DNA of 64,000 bases from Hoeflea sp. (GCA_019084245.1 JAHRFE010000013.1:1-64000); one strand, 5' to 3'. Shown: positions 1 to 8,351, numbered from the stretch's first letter. A program made the numbers and translations. Notes: generated from the letters alone by a model not told the origin.

Positions 1-58
1 CGTGGACCTGAAATATGTTTTTGGCCAGATCCAAACCAATCGTACGAACTTCGCTCAT
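1..58 (-). mobile_element. IS110-family transposase, N-terminal 19 codons (cut by window edge)
   Basis: Reading leftward from an ATG at 58, the frame gives MSEVRTIGLDLAKNIFQVH and then leaves the window. The GLDLAKNxFQVH start is the hallmark of the DEDD-type N-terminal domain of IS110/IS1111 transposases, including the first catalytic Asp. A strong GGAGG Shine-Dalgarno lies about 8 bases upstream. Only the 5' end is present, so whether the element is intact cannot be judged. Confidence 0.8.
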
Positions 59-588
59 GATGCCCATCCTCCAATGGCGGTTCAAACAAGCTCATCTTGC
101 CACAAACCGGGGTCGTCGCGGGCGTCTACATCATCAACGCCCCATGCCTCCCGCCGTCGCCGGCGGGCTCTACCGTATTGACGAACTGGTCGAGGTGATC
201 GCCGCCTTCGCTCAGCCCGAGCCGGGTGGACGCCGCGCCCGGATGAACTTCGAGCGCGCCAATGGCTGGTTGCGCGCAGGCAGGGCGGCGACTGCGATCA
301 ACGCCAAAATGCAGTTGAATCAACTCAACAGAATTTCGCTCGAAGAAAAGCAACAAGCCTGAGCCAACCCTCACCCCGCGGTTCAACGCCACCCGCAGCG
401 CGCCCGAGAGCACCGCGGCGACTTCCAGGGGCCGAGACGAGGACGGCTGGTTCGAACTGGTGGGGTAGTCAGGACCTGCCCTGTCAAATTTTGGCGACCG
501 GCACATAAAATCGCGGGTCCGATTTTGTCTGTCTGTAAACACACTCGCCTTATTCTGGATCGACTTAATCCAGTGTGCGAGACGCCAA
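59..588. other. Non-coding or degenerate DNA next to the IS110 element
   Basis: No convincing gene. Frames such as the + strand one over 15-362 run through the IS110 start and lack a ribosome site. A + strand frame ending with a stop near 474 (last residues DEDGWFELVG) looks like the tail of a lost gene, but no family is recognisable. The last ~100 bases presumably hold the promoter of the EAL gene. Probably an insertion scar. Confidence 0.4.
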
Positions 589-1362
589 ATGCCCGGTTCA
601 TGCAAAGGATGCCAGAGCGGCATTAAACTTGATTTCGATTTTTCCATGGCCTTTCAGCCGATTTATGATTCTGCCAATGGGCGTGTCTGGGGTTACGAAG
701 CGCTTGTTCGCGGCACCGACGGCGCCGGCGCCGGCTCCGTGCTTTCCCGCGTTACGCCCGAACAGAAATATCTGTTCGACCAGGCCTGCCGGGTGAAAGC
801 CATCGAACTGGCATCGGGGCTATTCCCGCGCGGCGAGGAGTTGAGACTTTCGATCAACTTCATGCCCAATGCGGTCTATGAACCTGCCGCCTGCCTGCGG
901 GCGACGTTGATCGCGGCCAAGCGTTTTGATTTCCCCAGATCCGCGATCATGTTCGAGTTCACGGAAGATGAAGAGATTTCCGACACGGCGCATCTGTCGA
1001 ACATCATTGCCGAATATCGCAAGCAGGGCTTTCTGACGGCGATCGACGATTTCGGTGCGGGCTATGCCGGCCTCGGCCTGCTGGTCGAGTTTCAGCCCGA
1101 CCTCATCAAGATCGACATGAAGCTCATCCGCGGCATCGACACCAGCCGGGCGCGTCAGGCCGTGGTGGCTGGCATTGTCGGCATTGCGCGGGCGCTTGAT
1201 ATCATTGTGCTGGCGGAAGGCATCGAGACCGAAGAGGAATTCATGGTCCTCAAGGCAGCGGGCATCACCCTGTTCCAGGGCTACTGGTTCGCGCGTCCGT
1301 CCTTTGAGATGCTGCCCCGGATCAACTTCAGAGATGAGGCCCGCATCCGGCTGACCGCATAG
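589..1362 (+). CDS. Stand-alone EAL-domain cyclic-di-GMP phosphodiesterase
   Basis: A 257-residue protein that is essentially one EAL domain, predicted to hydrolyse c-di-GMP to pGpG in the cytoplasm. Catalytic signatures are all visible: EALVR (~residues 44-48), the Asn of SINFMP, FEFTEDE, IDDFGAGYAGL, KID, the Glu of AEGIET, and QGYWFARP. There is no GGDEF, membrane segment or obvious sensor domain. The N-terminus carries a CKGC pair just before FSMAFQPI; this Cys pair recurs in related alphaproteobacterial EAL proteins and may bind metal or be redox-sensitive (inference). The start is kept at 589 because it includes this conserved segment, although no strong Shine-Dalgarno is seen. Confidence 0.88.
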   Translation: MPGSCKGCQSGIKLDFDFSMAFQPIYDSANGRVWGYEALVRGTDGAGAGSVLSRVTPEQKYLFDQACRVKAIELASGLFPRGEELRLSINFMPNAVYEPAACLRATLIAAKRFDFPRSAIMFEFTEDEEISDTAHLSNIIAEYRKQGFLTAIDDFGAGYAGLGLLVEFQPDLIKIDMKLIRGIDTSRARQAVVAGIVGIARALDIIVLAEGIETEEEFMVLKAAGITLFQGYWFARPSFEMLPRINFRDEARIRLTA

Positions 1363-1428
1363 CGCGCCCTTGCATGGTGTAACGTGCTTGACTTGGCAAT
1401 TTGCGGAATTGGCCTGCCAGTTGCCCCC

Positions 1429-2925
1429 TCAATAGAGCACCGCCCGCAACACCACAAACCAGAACCCCGACAGCACGGCGGCTGCGGGGACGGTGACCAC
1501 CCAGGCGGCGATGATCTGGAGGAAGTGGGAGCGGCGGACCAGTTTACGGCGGCGCTGTTCGGCCAGCCTGCCTTTCGCCGCCTTGTTGTCCGAGGGGTTG
1601 ATCTTGTGGCGCGTGACATAGTCGGCGCGTCGGCCCGAGCTTTCGGTGTACCATTCGCGGAAAAAACCGACGCCGAACACCGCGCCCACGGCGATGTGGG
1701 TGGAACTGACCGGCAACCCGAGCGCCGAGGCGACGATCACTGTGATTGCCGCCGACAGCGCCACGCAATAGGCGCGCATCGGGTTGAGCTTGGTGATCTG
1801 GTTGCCGACCATGCGGATCAGCTTCGGGCCGAACAGGACAAGCCCGAGCGAGATGCCCGCCGCGCCCACCGCCATCACCCACAGCGGGATGGTCACCTGA
1901 GCCGCGACATCGCCATATTCGGCGGTGTGGACGATGGCCGCCAGCGGCCCCACCGCATTGGCCACGTCATTGGCGCCATGGGCGAAGGACAGAAGCGCCG
2001 CCGAACAGATCAGCGGAATCCCGAACAATTTTCTCAGCGACTGGTTTCGGTTCTCGAGTCCGCGCGCCTGCCGCTCGATCACCGGCCGGGTCACGGCCCA
2101 GGTGACAATCGTCACTGCGGCGCCGACCATCAGCGCCTGGCCCGGCGAAACCTCGACCAGCGTCTTCAGTCCCTTGAGCGACAGATAGGCCGCAAAGGCG
2201 CCGGCCATGATGGCGATCAGCACCGGCACCCAGCGGCGGGCCGCGGCGATCTTGTCGTCCTGGTAGATGATGGCGGTCTTGATGAAGGCAAGGAACAGCG
2301 CCGCGACTACCCCGCCCATGAGAGGCGAGATCACCCAGCTTGCGGCAATGCCGCCCATGGTCTGCCAGTTGACCGCGTCAACGCCGGCGGCGGCAATGCC
2401 CGCGCCCATGACGCCGCCAACAATCGAATGGGTGGTGGAGACCGGCGCGCCGATGAAGGTGGCGAGGTGCAGCCACATGGCGGCGGCGACCAGCGACGCC
2501 ATCATCGCAGCGATGAAGATGTCAGGATCGGAGACGGCGACCGGATCGATGATGCCCTTGGAAATGGTCGATACGACATCGCCGCCGGCAATCAGCGCGC
2601 CGGCGCTTTCGAACACCGCGGCAATCGCCAGCGCCACGCCCATGGTCATCGCCTGCGAGCCCACGGCGGGTCCGACATTGTTGGCCACGTCATTGGCGCC
2701 GATATTGAGCGCCATGTAGGCGCCGATCGCGGCGGCGGCGATGATCGTCACCGCCCCCGGATGGCCGGTAACGAAGACGGCGGCGATGACCGCGCAAAGG
2801 AAGATGAAGACCAGCGCCAGCCCCGGCGTCACGAAGCCGCGGTTGAGAAGCCCGGTGGCCTCCTCCATGGTCGCGATCTTGTCGAGATCCTTGTCGAGAG
2901 TGGGCTTGCGGTAGGTGTCGGTCAT
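1429..2925 (-). CDS. Inorganic phosphate transporter, PiT family
   Basis: A 498-residue polytopic inner-membrane protein. It carries the duplicated PiT signature: GANDVANNVGPAVGS in the N-terminal half and GANDVANAVGPL in the C-terminal half, each followed by the second repeat element (SxxIxGxxxG, ISKGIIDP / SSTHIAVGAVFG). The family imports phosphate, usually as a metal-phosphate, by proton or sodium symport. The start chosen is MTDTYRKP; upstream in-frame codons read through low-quality sequence. It has a long hydrophilic N-terminal leader (~45 residues) before the first helix. It stands alone, convergent with the EAL gene. Confidence 0.9.
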   Translation of the reverse strand: MTDTYRKPTLDKDLDKIATMEEATGLLNRGFVTPGLALVFIFLCAVIAAVFVTGHPGAVTIIAAAAIGAYMALNIGANDVANNVGPAVGSQAMTMGVALAIAAVFESAGALIAGGDVVSTISKGIIDPVAVSDPDIFIAAMMASLVAAAMWLHLATFIGAPVSTTHSIVGGVMGAGIAAAGVDAVNWQTMGGIAASWVISPLMGGVVAALFLAFIKTAIIYQDDKIAAARRWVPVLIAIMAGAFAAYLSLKGLKTLVEVSPGQALMVGAAVTIVTWAVTRPVIERQARGLENRNQSLRKLFGIPLICSAALLSFAHGANDVANAVGPLAAIVHTAEYGDVAAQVTIPLWVMAVGAAGISLGLVLFGPKLIRMVGNQITKLNPMRAYCVALSAAITVIVASALGLPVSSTHIAVGAVFGVGFFREWYTESSGRRADYVTRHKINPSDNKAAKGRLAEQRRRKLVRRSHFLQIIAAWVVTVPAAAVLSGFWFVVLRAVLY

Positions 2926-3151
2926 GAGAGGCGATGGTTTCCGTGGTCGGGCAGAGCCAGACCGTGACAGGTTTGTGACAGGGCTGTGGATGGACGTCGC
3001 GGACAGCTGCGTCAAGGCGCGAGACGTACCTATCAACGGATATTGGTTATTCCGGGGCCGGAGACAGGGAATTGTGCCGCGTTGCCTGCTTTGGTCGCGC
3101 CTGCGCGTGCGACACCTTGTACGTCCCGGTCAAACCGCCGATAAGACTGCC

Positions 3152-3868
3152 ATGAGCAGATTGTTTGAAGAACTCGACTATCGCCCGACCCCGATCGGCC
3201 CGCTTGTGCTCCGCCGCCGCCGCGAGGCGCGGCTGGGGGTGGATATTCTCGAAATCAAGCTCGGCGAAGAGCATCTGATGTCGGACCTGTTCACCGCGTC
3301 CGAAATCGCGCTGGCCGAACTGGGCCTGGCCGCCTGCGAGGGCGACGCGCTCGATGTCGTGGTCGGCGGCCTGGGCCTCGGCTTCACCGCGAAGGCCGCG
3401 CTCGACGAGAAACGCACCGGGTCGCTGATCGTGGTCGAGTATCTCGAAGCGGTGATCGACTGGCACCAGACCGGCCTGCTTCCGCTCGGGCCAGAGCTCA
3501 TCTCCGATCCGCGTTGCCGCCTGGTCGAAGGCGATTTCTTCGCCATGGCCAAGAGCGAGGCGGGATTCGATCCCGACCAGCCGGCACGAAAATTCGACGC
3601 GATCCTGCTCGACATCGACCATTCGCCCGACGCGCTTCTGGATCCCCGCAGCGAGAGCTTTTACCAGCCCGAAGGCCTCTACCGCCTCGCAGCCCACCTC
3701 AAGCCCGGCGGCATCTTCGCGCTCTGGTCCGACGCCCTCACCGACGACAGCTTCACCGCGCGGCTGGCGGAGGTTTTCGCGCAAGCCTGGGCCGAACCGG
3801 TGACGTTTCACAATCCGCTGCAGGACCGGCCGTTTACCCAGACGGTGTATCTGGCGCGGAAGGGGTGA
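3152..3868 (+). CDS. Spermidine-synthase-like protein (SAM-binding fold)
   Basis: A 238-residue cytosolic protein with a Rossmann SAM-type core: VVVGGLGLGFTAKAAL (glycine-rich motif), IVVEYLEAVIDWH (acidic end of strand 2), FDAILLDIDHSP (strand 4, the region of the catalytic Asp in aminopropyltransferases) and LKPGGIFALWSD. This is the pattern of spermidine-synthase-like proteins; whether it transfers an aminopropyl or a methyl group cannot be told. The start at 3152 precedes the first conserved segment, and upstream frame extension is non-homologous-looking. A decayed partial copy of this gene lies at about 6196-6450. Confidence 0.72.
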   Translation: MSRLFEELDYRPTPIGPLVLRRRREARLGVDILEIKLGEEHLMSDLFTASEIALAELGLAACEGDALDVVVGGLGLGFTAKAALDEKRTGSLIVVEYLEAVIDWHQTGLLPLGPELISDPRCRLVEGDFFAMAKSEAGFDPDQPARKFDAILLDIDHSPDALLDPRSESFYQPEGLYRLAAHLKPGGIFALWSDALTDDSFTARLAEVFAQAWAEPVTFHNPLQDRPFTQTVYLARKG

Positions 3869-3892
3869 GCGATCGGCCACGGGCCGCGACGT

Positions 3893-5791
3893 TCATTGCT
3901 TGAGTCGGTAGGCGACCGCCTGATCCGAGACTTCCGGCTTCAGGATCGAATTGCCGCCCACAGCGAAAACGACATAATCCACGCCCTGATGGGTGAAGAC
4001 GGCGGGGTTCGCCACCGCAGGCGCCTCCACGAGATCGGACCACAGTTCCGCGCCGCTTCGCGCATCGAGCGCCCGGACCCGGGAATCCATCGATGCGCCG
4101 AGGAAAACCACGCCGCCGGCTGTCACCACCGGGCCGCCGAGCGTCGGCGAACCCCAGGATTCAGGGCCGTAAAATCCATCGAGCTGCGCGCGCCCGAACG
4201 GCGTCTCATAGAGCTTTTCGCCGGTGTTGAGATTGTAGGCGGAGAAGGTGCCGAAAGGCGGCGCCCAACACGGCATGCCGGCCCAGTTGCTCCAGTCGGT
4301 GAGATAGATGCCGTAGGGCGAGCCTTCCTGGGGCGAATAGCCTTCCTCGTTACCGCCTTCCGGGCCCTGGATCTGTTCATACTCGGCGCGCGGGATCAGG
4401 CGGATCAGTTGAACGATGCGCGAGGCGTTCACATAGAGCGTGGCGTTGCGCGGATCGATGGCGACGCCGCCCCAGTTGGTGGCCCCCGCCGTGCCTGGAA
4501 AGAACAGCGTTCCCTGCTCGGAGGGCGGCGTGAAGATGCCCTCGTAGAGATATTTTTCCCTGTCGCGTGAGCACTGGCCGAAGCTCACCAGATCGGCGAG
4601 CCACCACACGCCGGGCAGTTCCAGCGGATTACCGACCGGCTCCGGCGTCATGGCGAAGGGCTGCGTGGGCGCCGTGACCTCGCCCTCAGCCGTGCTTTGC
4701 GGCGTGGCGCGCTCTTCGATGTCGAACAGCGGCTCGCCCGTGCGCCGGTCGAGCACGAACAGGAAGCCCTGCTTGGTCGCCTGCACCAGCGCGGGAATGG
4801 TCTCTCCGTCCCGCTCGATATCGACGAGCGACGGCGCCGACGGCGTGTCATAGTCCCAGATGTCGTGATTGACGTGCTGAAAGCTCCAGGCGATCTCGCC
4901 GGTCTCGATGTCTAGCGCGGTGACCGAGGTCGCCAAGGGGATGGGATCGGTCCGATCGCCGCCCCAGTAATTGGGGCTGGGCGAGGAGACCGGGGCATAG
5001 ACCATGCCCAGTTCCGGGTCGGCGGTCATCGCCGTCCAGATATTGGCCGTGCCGGTGCGCGGGACCAGCTCCTCGGGGATGAAGCTCGTTTCCCACAGCA
5101 ACTCGCCGGTGCGTGCGTCGATCGCCAGAAGGTTGCCCGGAGGCGCGACACTGTAGGCCCAGTCCTTGCCGGCCCAGCCGAGAAGCAGGGTATCTCCCAC
5201 CACCAGCGGTGGCTGCAACAGCGAAAACGGGAAGACGTCGTTGACGGTGTTCCATTGGTTGACGTTGAGCACGCCTCCATCGGCGAAAGCCGCGCAGCGT
5301 TCGCCGGTGTCGGCGTCGACGGCGTGAAGCTCGGCGTCCATGGTGCCGAGATAGACGCGCTTCTCGCACTGGCCTGACTGGCCGCTTTCCCAATAGGCGA
5401 CGCCGCGGTTCTTGAGCGCCGGCTGGGTCAGCGCCTCGAGCGCCGACTCGCTGTCATAGGTCCAGCGTTCCTCGCCGGTGGCGGGATCGAGCGCGATGAT
5501 GCGGTAGAACGGCGTGCCGAGATAAATCGTCTCATTGGCATAGATGGGCGTGGCCGACCACACGGTCTCGGGCAGATCGCCGGAGCCATCTGCCACATCC
5601 CCGGTCCGGTATTCCCAGGCGCGCTCAAGATCGCCCACCGTTTCGGGCGTGAGCGTCTGAACGTTGGAAAACTTGGTCGAGCCGACGTCGCCGTGAAAGC
5701 TTGTCCACTCCGACTGCTGCGCCTGGGCGGCGCCGGGCGCAGCGAGCAGGCAGGACGCAAACAGGGCGGCAAAAGACGTGCGCGAGATCAT
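3893..5791 (-). CDS. Periplasmic PQQ-dependent dehydrogenase, glucose-dehydrogenase-like
   Basis: A 632-residue quinoprotein. It begins with a Sec signal peptide (MISRTSFAALFASCLLAAPGA, cleavage after AQA) and continues as a beta-propeller with repeated ALDxxTGExxW blades that mark PQQ domains. HVNHDIWDYDTPSAPSL, the SEQGTLFFPGTAG segment and PCWAPPFGTFSAYNL resemble the catalytic portion of membrane glucose dehydrogenase (Gcd). The usual ~150-residue N-terminal membrane anchor of Gcd is absent; a small membrane protein is encoded immediately upstream and overlaps by 4 bases (ATGA), suggesting translational coupling and a split enzyme. GGAG lies about 7 bases before the ATG at 5791. The physiological sugar or alcohol is unknown. 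Confidence 0.85.
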   Translation of the reverse strand: MISRTSFAALFASCLLAAPGAAQAQQSEWTSFHGDVGSTKFSNVQTLTPETVGDLERAWEYRTGDVADGSGDLPETVWSATPIYANETIYLGTPFYRIIALDPATGEERWTYDSESALEALTQPALKNRGVAYWESGQSGQCEKRVYLGTMDAELHAVDADTGERCAAFADGGVLNVNQWNTVNDVFPFSLLQPPLVVGDTLLLGWAGKDWAYSVAPPGNLLAIDARTGELLWETSFIPEELVPRTGTANIWTAMTADPELGMVYAPVSSPSPNYWGGDRTDPIPLATSVTALDIETGEIAWSFQHVNHDIWDYDTPSAPSLVDIERDGETIPALVQATKQGFLFVLDRRTGEPLFDIEERATPQSTAEGEVTAPTQPFAMTPEPVGNPLELPGVWWLADLVSFGQCSRDREKYLYEGIFTPPSEQGTLFFPGTAGATNWGGVAIDPRNATLYVNASRIVQLIRLIPRAEYEQIQGPEGGNEEGYSPQEGSPYGIYLTDWSNWAGMPCWAPPFGTFSAYNLNTGEKLYETPFGRAQLDGFYGPESWGSPTLGGPVVTAGGVVFLGASMDSRVRALDARSGAELWSDLVEAPAVANPAVFTHQGVDYVVFAVGGNSILKPEVSDQAVAYRLKQ

Positions 5792-6135
5792 GCGGAGCTC
5801 CATCGGGAAGGAAGGAAGGGGGCGAGGAGGAGCGCCAGAGCTGTGAGCGCCATGACGATGGCGAGGCCGAACTGCATCAGGAAGTAGCCCGCGACCGCCG
5901 TCAGCACCGCGGCGAGGACCAGAAGGCCGATCAGCAGGGAGGCGAAACGGCGCGGCACGGATCCGGAAGCCAGAAGCGCTGTGCCCGCGGCCGTGACAAT
6001 TGCGCCGATCAGCGCCAGCAGGGCGCCGATCGTCCCGTCGACGCCGGTGTTTCCCAGCGGCGCGGCATAGGCCACGACAGCAAGGACAGTGCCGATGGCG
6101 GCGAGCAGAAGTATTGCGAGGAACCTTTGGTGCAT
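5788..6135 (-). CDS. Small four-helix membrane protein, putative quinone-linked anchor of the PQQ dehydrogenase
   Basis: 115 residues, nearly all hydrophobic, with about four transmembrane segments (residues ~5-24, 33-52, 57-77, 82-105) and short loops. Its stop overlaps the start of the PQQ dehydrogenase gene (ATGA at 5788-5791), so the two are almost certainly co-translated. Position and topology match what the membrane domain of Gcd provides in fused enzymes: docking and electron transfer to ubiquinone. That role is inference; no sequence motif proves it. The ATG at 6135 has only a weak ribosome site. Confidence 0.7.
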   Translation of the reverse strand: MHQRFLAILLLAAIGTVLAVVAYAAPLGNTGVDGTIGALLALIGAIVTAAGTALLASGSVPRRFASLLIGLLVLAAVLTAVAGYFLMQFGLAIVMALTALALLLAPFLPSRWSSA

Positions 6136-6195
6136 GGAGCGAGTAACGTCGGTGCGCGTGAAAGGTTCCCAAGTGTTTGATTTTTTCTGGCTAAC

Positions 6196-6450
6196 GATCG
6201 GCGCGCCAGTCGGCGGACGCCAGCGAGGGGGCGGCCGGGAGGATGTTTTCGACATCAGTCTGGAGCCGGGTGGGTGATGTCGGACCTGTCCACCGCCTCG
6301 CAAATCGCGCTCGCCACCCTCGGGCAGGTGGCGAGCGCCGGCGAGAACCTCGTTCCCGTGGGTGGGGGCCCCGGGCCTCGGCTGCGCCGCCGGAGCCGCT
6401 CGACGCGGCCCGCAGCGGATCCTTGATCGGGGTCGCGTCTCGCGCCCCGC
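6196..6450 (+). pseudogene. Decayed partial copy of the spermidine-synthase-like gene
   Basis: The DNA aligns by eye with 3193-3440 of the intact gene. The stretch ATGTCGGACCTG (6279-6290) matches 3278-3289 exactly, and flanking words (ATCGGCxCGC, GACATCAxxCTxG, ACCGCxTCxxAAATCGCGCT, GGGCCTCGGCT, TTGATCGxGGTCG) keep the same order and spacing. Reading in the ancestral frame meets a stop (GGGTGGGTGATG, near 6277) and small indels, so no protein is made. A short match to the gene's 3' end (ACGGACGGTG versus AGACGGTGTA) follows near 6468, hinting at an internal deletion. Confidence 0.7.
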
Positions 6451-6504
6451 CCCGGACACCCCGGTCACACGGACGGTGCGGCGGAGGCGGGCGTCAGACG
6501 CCCG

Positions 6505-6699
6505 TCATCCCGCCATGCTTTCCTTCGGCCTCATCGCCTCGCGCACCTTCTCGCGGGCATCGGCCACGGCGCGGACCAGTTCGCAGGAGGGTTTTCCGCG
6601 TTTTTGCAGCAGATAGGCGTCCATGCGCGCCTCCAGATCCCGCAGTCTCGCGGTCGTCTCATCGGATTTCTTGTCGGTGTCATTCCACATCGGGAACAT
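6505..6699 (-). CDS. Small charged helical protein of unknown function
   Basis: 64 residues, MFPMWNDTDKKSDE...RLRDLEARMDAYLLQKRGKP. A strong GAGGAAG ribosome site lies 6-7 bases before the ATG at 6699. It is rich in Arg, Lys, Asp and Glu and is predicted to be mostly helical. It lies 29 bases downstream of the DUF465 gene on the same strand, so the two probably form a short transcript. No family is recognised with confidence. Frames extending upstream overlap the DUF465 gene and lack ribosome sites. Confidence 0.6.
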   Translation of the reverse strand: MFPMWNDTDKKSDETTARLRDLEARMDAYLLQKRGKPSCELVRAVADAREKVREAMRPKESMAG

Positions 6700-6728
6700 G
6701 GGCTTCCTCGTTTTCTGCCGGTTGGCGG

Positions 6729-6920
6729 TCAGGATGAAATCTGGCGGCGCGATCCCATGACAAGGCGCTCGTACAGGGCGATCTGGTCGCGGAGTTTGAG
6801 GCGCATCTTCTTCAGGATCTTGACCCGGATCGTGTCGGGCCTGGGTCGCGAAGTTTCCGCGTCGATCTTTGCTTGAAGAATTCCGTGCCGGGCGCGCAGG
6901 GCTCTTAGTCGTGCAATCAT
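6729..6920 (-). CDS. DUF465 (YdcH-like) small protein
   Basis: 63 residues: LRARHGILQAKIDAE, then RPDTIRVKILKKMRLKLRD. This is the typical helix-turn-helix-like hairpin of DUF465: a basic helix, a short turn after the xRPxPD element, and a second helix with KKxKLxLKD. The family is widespread, very small and uncharacterised. GGAGAAG sits 6 bases before the ATG. Its promoter region is the 104-base gap shared with the divergent oxyR-like gene, so oxidative-stress control through the operators at 6970-7015 is possible. Confidence 0.8.
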   Translation of the reverse strand: MIARLRALRARHGILQAKIDAETSRPRPDTIRVKILKKMRLKLRDQIALYERLVMGSRRQISS

Positions 6921-6969
6921 GGACTTCTCCTCTGTGTTGTTGTGACTCCAAGATGGAGAGGAATGCTTG

Positions 6970-7015
6970 ATAGTTCAAATCGATTGTCTATATCTATCTC
7001 ATAGATGTTAGCTAT
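6970..7015 (+). promoter_or_regulatory. Two OxyR half-site dimers, 31 bp apart
   Basis: The E. coli OxyR dimer element is ATAGNTNNNANCTAT. Bases 7001-7015 (ATAGATGTTAGCTAT) match it at every fixed position, and 6970-6984 (ATAGTTCAAATCGAT) match with one mismatch. The two elements start 31 bp apart, about three helical turns. In the oxidised-OxyR consensus they are about 22 bp apart, and the wider spacing corresponds to the geometry described for reduced OxyR. The site ends 9 bases before the regulator's start codon, consistent with autorepression and control of the divergent DUF465 gene. Confidence 0.7.
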
Positions 7016-7024
7016 GAGGTTGCC

Positions 7025-7954
7025 TTGTCGTATCGCCCCACTCACCGGCAATTGCAGTACTTTGCGGCGGTGGCTGACAAGGGACATTTCCTGGAGGCGG
7101 CGCGTGCGTGCCATGTGTCGCAACCCACTCTTTCGACCCAGCTGAAGCTTCTGGAAGACCAACTCGGGGTTATTCTCATCGAGCGCGGTGGCGCGTCCGC
7201 GGTTCCCACCGCGGCGGGCGCAAGACTGCTGCCGCTGGCGCTGTCGATCCTCTCCGGACTGGACGAGTTCGTGGAAATGGCGACCGTCGATGCGGACAAT
7301 CTTGGCGGGCTTGTCCGACTGGGCGTGGCGCCGACCTTCGGCCCGTATTTCCTTCCGCACTTCCTGCCCAAATTGCACAAGCTCTATCCCGCGCTCGAGG
7401 TCTATATTCGCGAGGACCGGCCCAATGTTCTGGAAAGCGATCTGAAGGAGGGAAAGCTCGACTGCATCGTCACGCCGATGCCGCTCGCCATGGACGGCTT
7501 CGCGTCCATGCCGTTCTGCATAGAGACGGTTTTCCTGGGGGTGCCGAGCGAACACCCGATTGCCCGACTGAAGAGCGTCAGCACGACCGATCTGGCCGGT
7601 GAGAAGCTGCTGACGCTGGGGCGCGGCCACCGGCTGTTCGAACAGGTGGCGCGCCTGTGCGAGATCAGCGGCGCCCAGTTGCGCAGCGATTACGAGGGCA
7701 CAAGCCTCGACGCCATCCGGCAGATGGTCTCCATCGGCATGGGCCTGTCCCTGTTCCCGAGCGCCTATGTGAGCTCGGAATTCGAGCGCGAGACCGGCGT
7801 TGTCCTTTTCGAACTCTCCGACCTGCCGCTCGAACGAACGCTTGGTTTTGCGTGGCGCCGGACGTCGCTCCGCGCCGATCACTTCAGGGTGCTGTGCAAC
7901 GAAGCCAGAAGCGCCGTTGCGACAATCGATTTCAAGGGGCTGCGCATTGCCTGA
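7025..7954 (+). CDS. oxyR: LysR-type regulator of the OxyR group, lacking the peroxidatic cysteine
   Basis: 309 residues. The N-terminal winged HTH (HRQLQYFAAVADKGHFLEAARACHVSQPTLSTQL, residues ~7-41) is followed by the OxyR-type effector domain: GVAPTFGPYFLP, CIVTPMPL, TSLDAIRQMVSIGMGLSLFP. In E. coli OxyR the redox pair is Cys199/Cys208 in GHCLRDQAMGFC. Here the aligned segment reads GHRLFEQVARLC, so Arg203 replaces the peroxidatic Cys and Cys212 keeps the second. The protein may be locked in one state or may sense through Cys212 alone (inference). The start is a TTG at 7025; no in-frame ATG lies close upstream. A matching operator lies directly upstream. Confidence 0.8.
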   Translation: MSYRPTHRQLQYFAAVADKGHFLEAARACHVSQPTLSTQLKLLEDQLGVILIERGGASAVPTAAGARLLPLALSILSGLDEFVEMATVDADNLGGLVRLGVAPTFGPYFLPHFLPKLHKLYPALEVYIREDRPNVLESDLKEGKLDCIVTPMPLAMDGFASMPFCIETVFLGVPSEHPIARLKSVSTTDLAGEKLLTLGRGHRLFEQVARLCEISGAQLRSDYEGTSLDAIRQMVSIGMGLSLFPSAYVSSEFERETGVVLFELSDLPLERTLGFAWRRTSLRADHFRVLCNEARSAVATIDFKGLRIA

Positions 7955-8351
7955 CCCGGGCGGCGCCTAATGCCCGGTTGCCGGGACGACGTTTCCGTCA
8001 CGCCCCCTGGCCGCTTCGCGCTCAGGTCTGACGCGCTTGCGGACCACAGCGTCACCGCATGGTGATGCAGCTTCAGGGAAGGATTGAAAACGGGCCGCAA
8101 GGGGACTCGCCGGTGGTGGAGGCAGCAGAGGGAAGAGCTGCCGTAGAGCGCGGGCCGCATTCCGTCCTGTGACCGTCACTATCGGTGAAAAAGGATTGCA
8201 GATGGAACTGCGTGTGGGGCGAAAGCGTAGTGACTGAGCGGAGACTGCGTCATTTCGCATTGCCGTGATCGTCAAGCCATGGATCGTCGGGCCATGACCA
8301 AGAGATGTCCGACCGGAATGCCCATACCACCTGAGTTGAGAGGAATGCTCC
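7955..8351. other. Intergenic region, no gene seen
   Basis: About 400 bases between the OxyR-like gene and the Ntn hydrolase. Frames crossing it are short or are shadows without ribosome sites. Its 3' part presumably carries the promoter for the Ntn hydrolase gene. No repeat, RNA or terminator with a clear T-run is visible. Confidence 0.5.

Noticed and set aside
15-362. 115-residue + strand frame at the left end
   Set aside because: It starts inside the antisense of the IS110 transposase gene and shows no family features or ribosome site.
1384-2967. 527-residue open frame on the + strand opposite the PiT transporter
   Set aside because: Arg/Gly/His/Asp-rich composition with no domain, exactly antisense to a well-supported membrane protein. 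High-GC genes commonly open such shadow frames.
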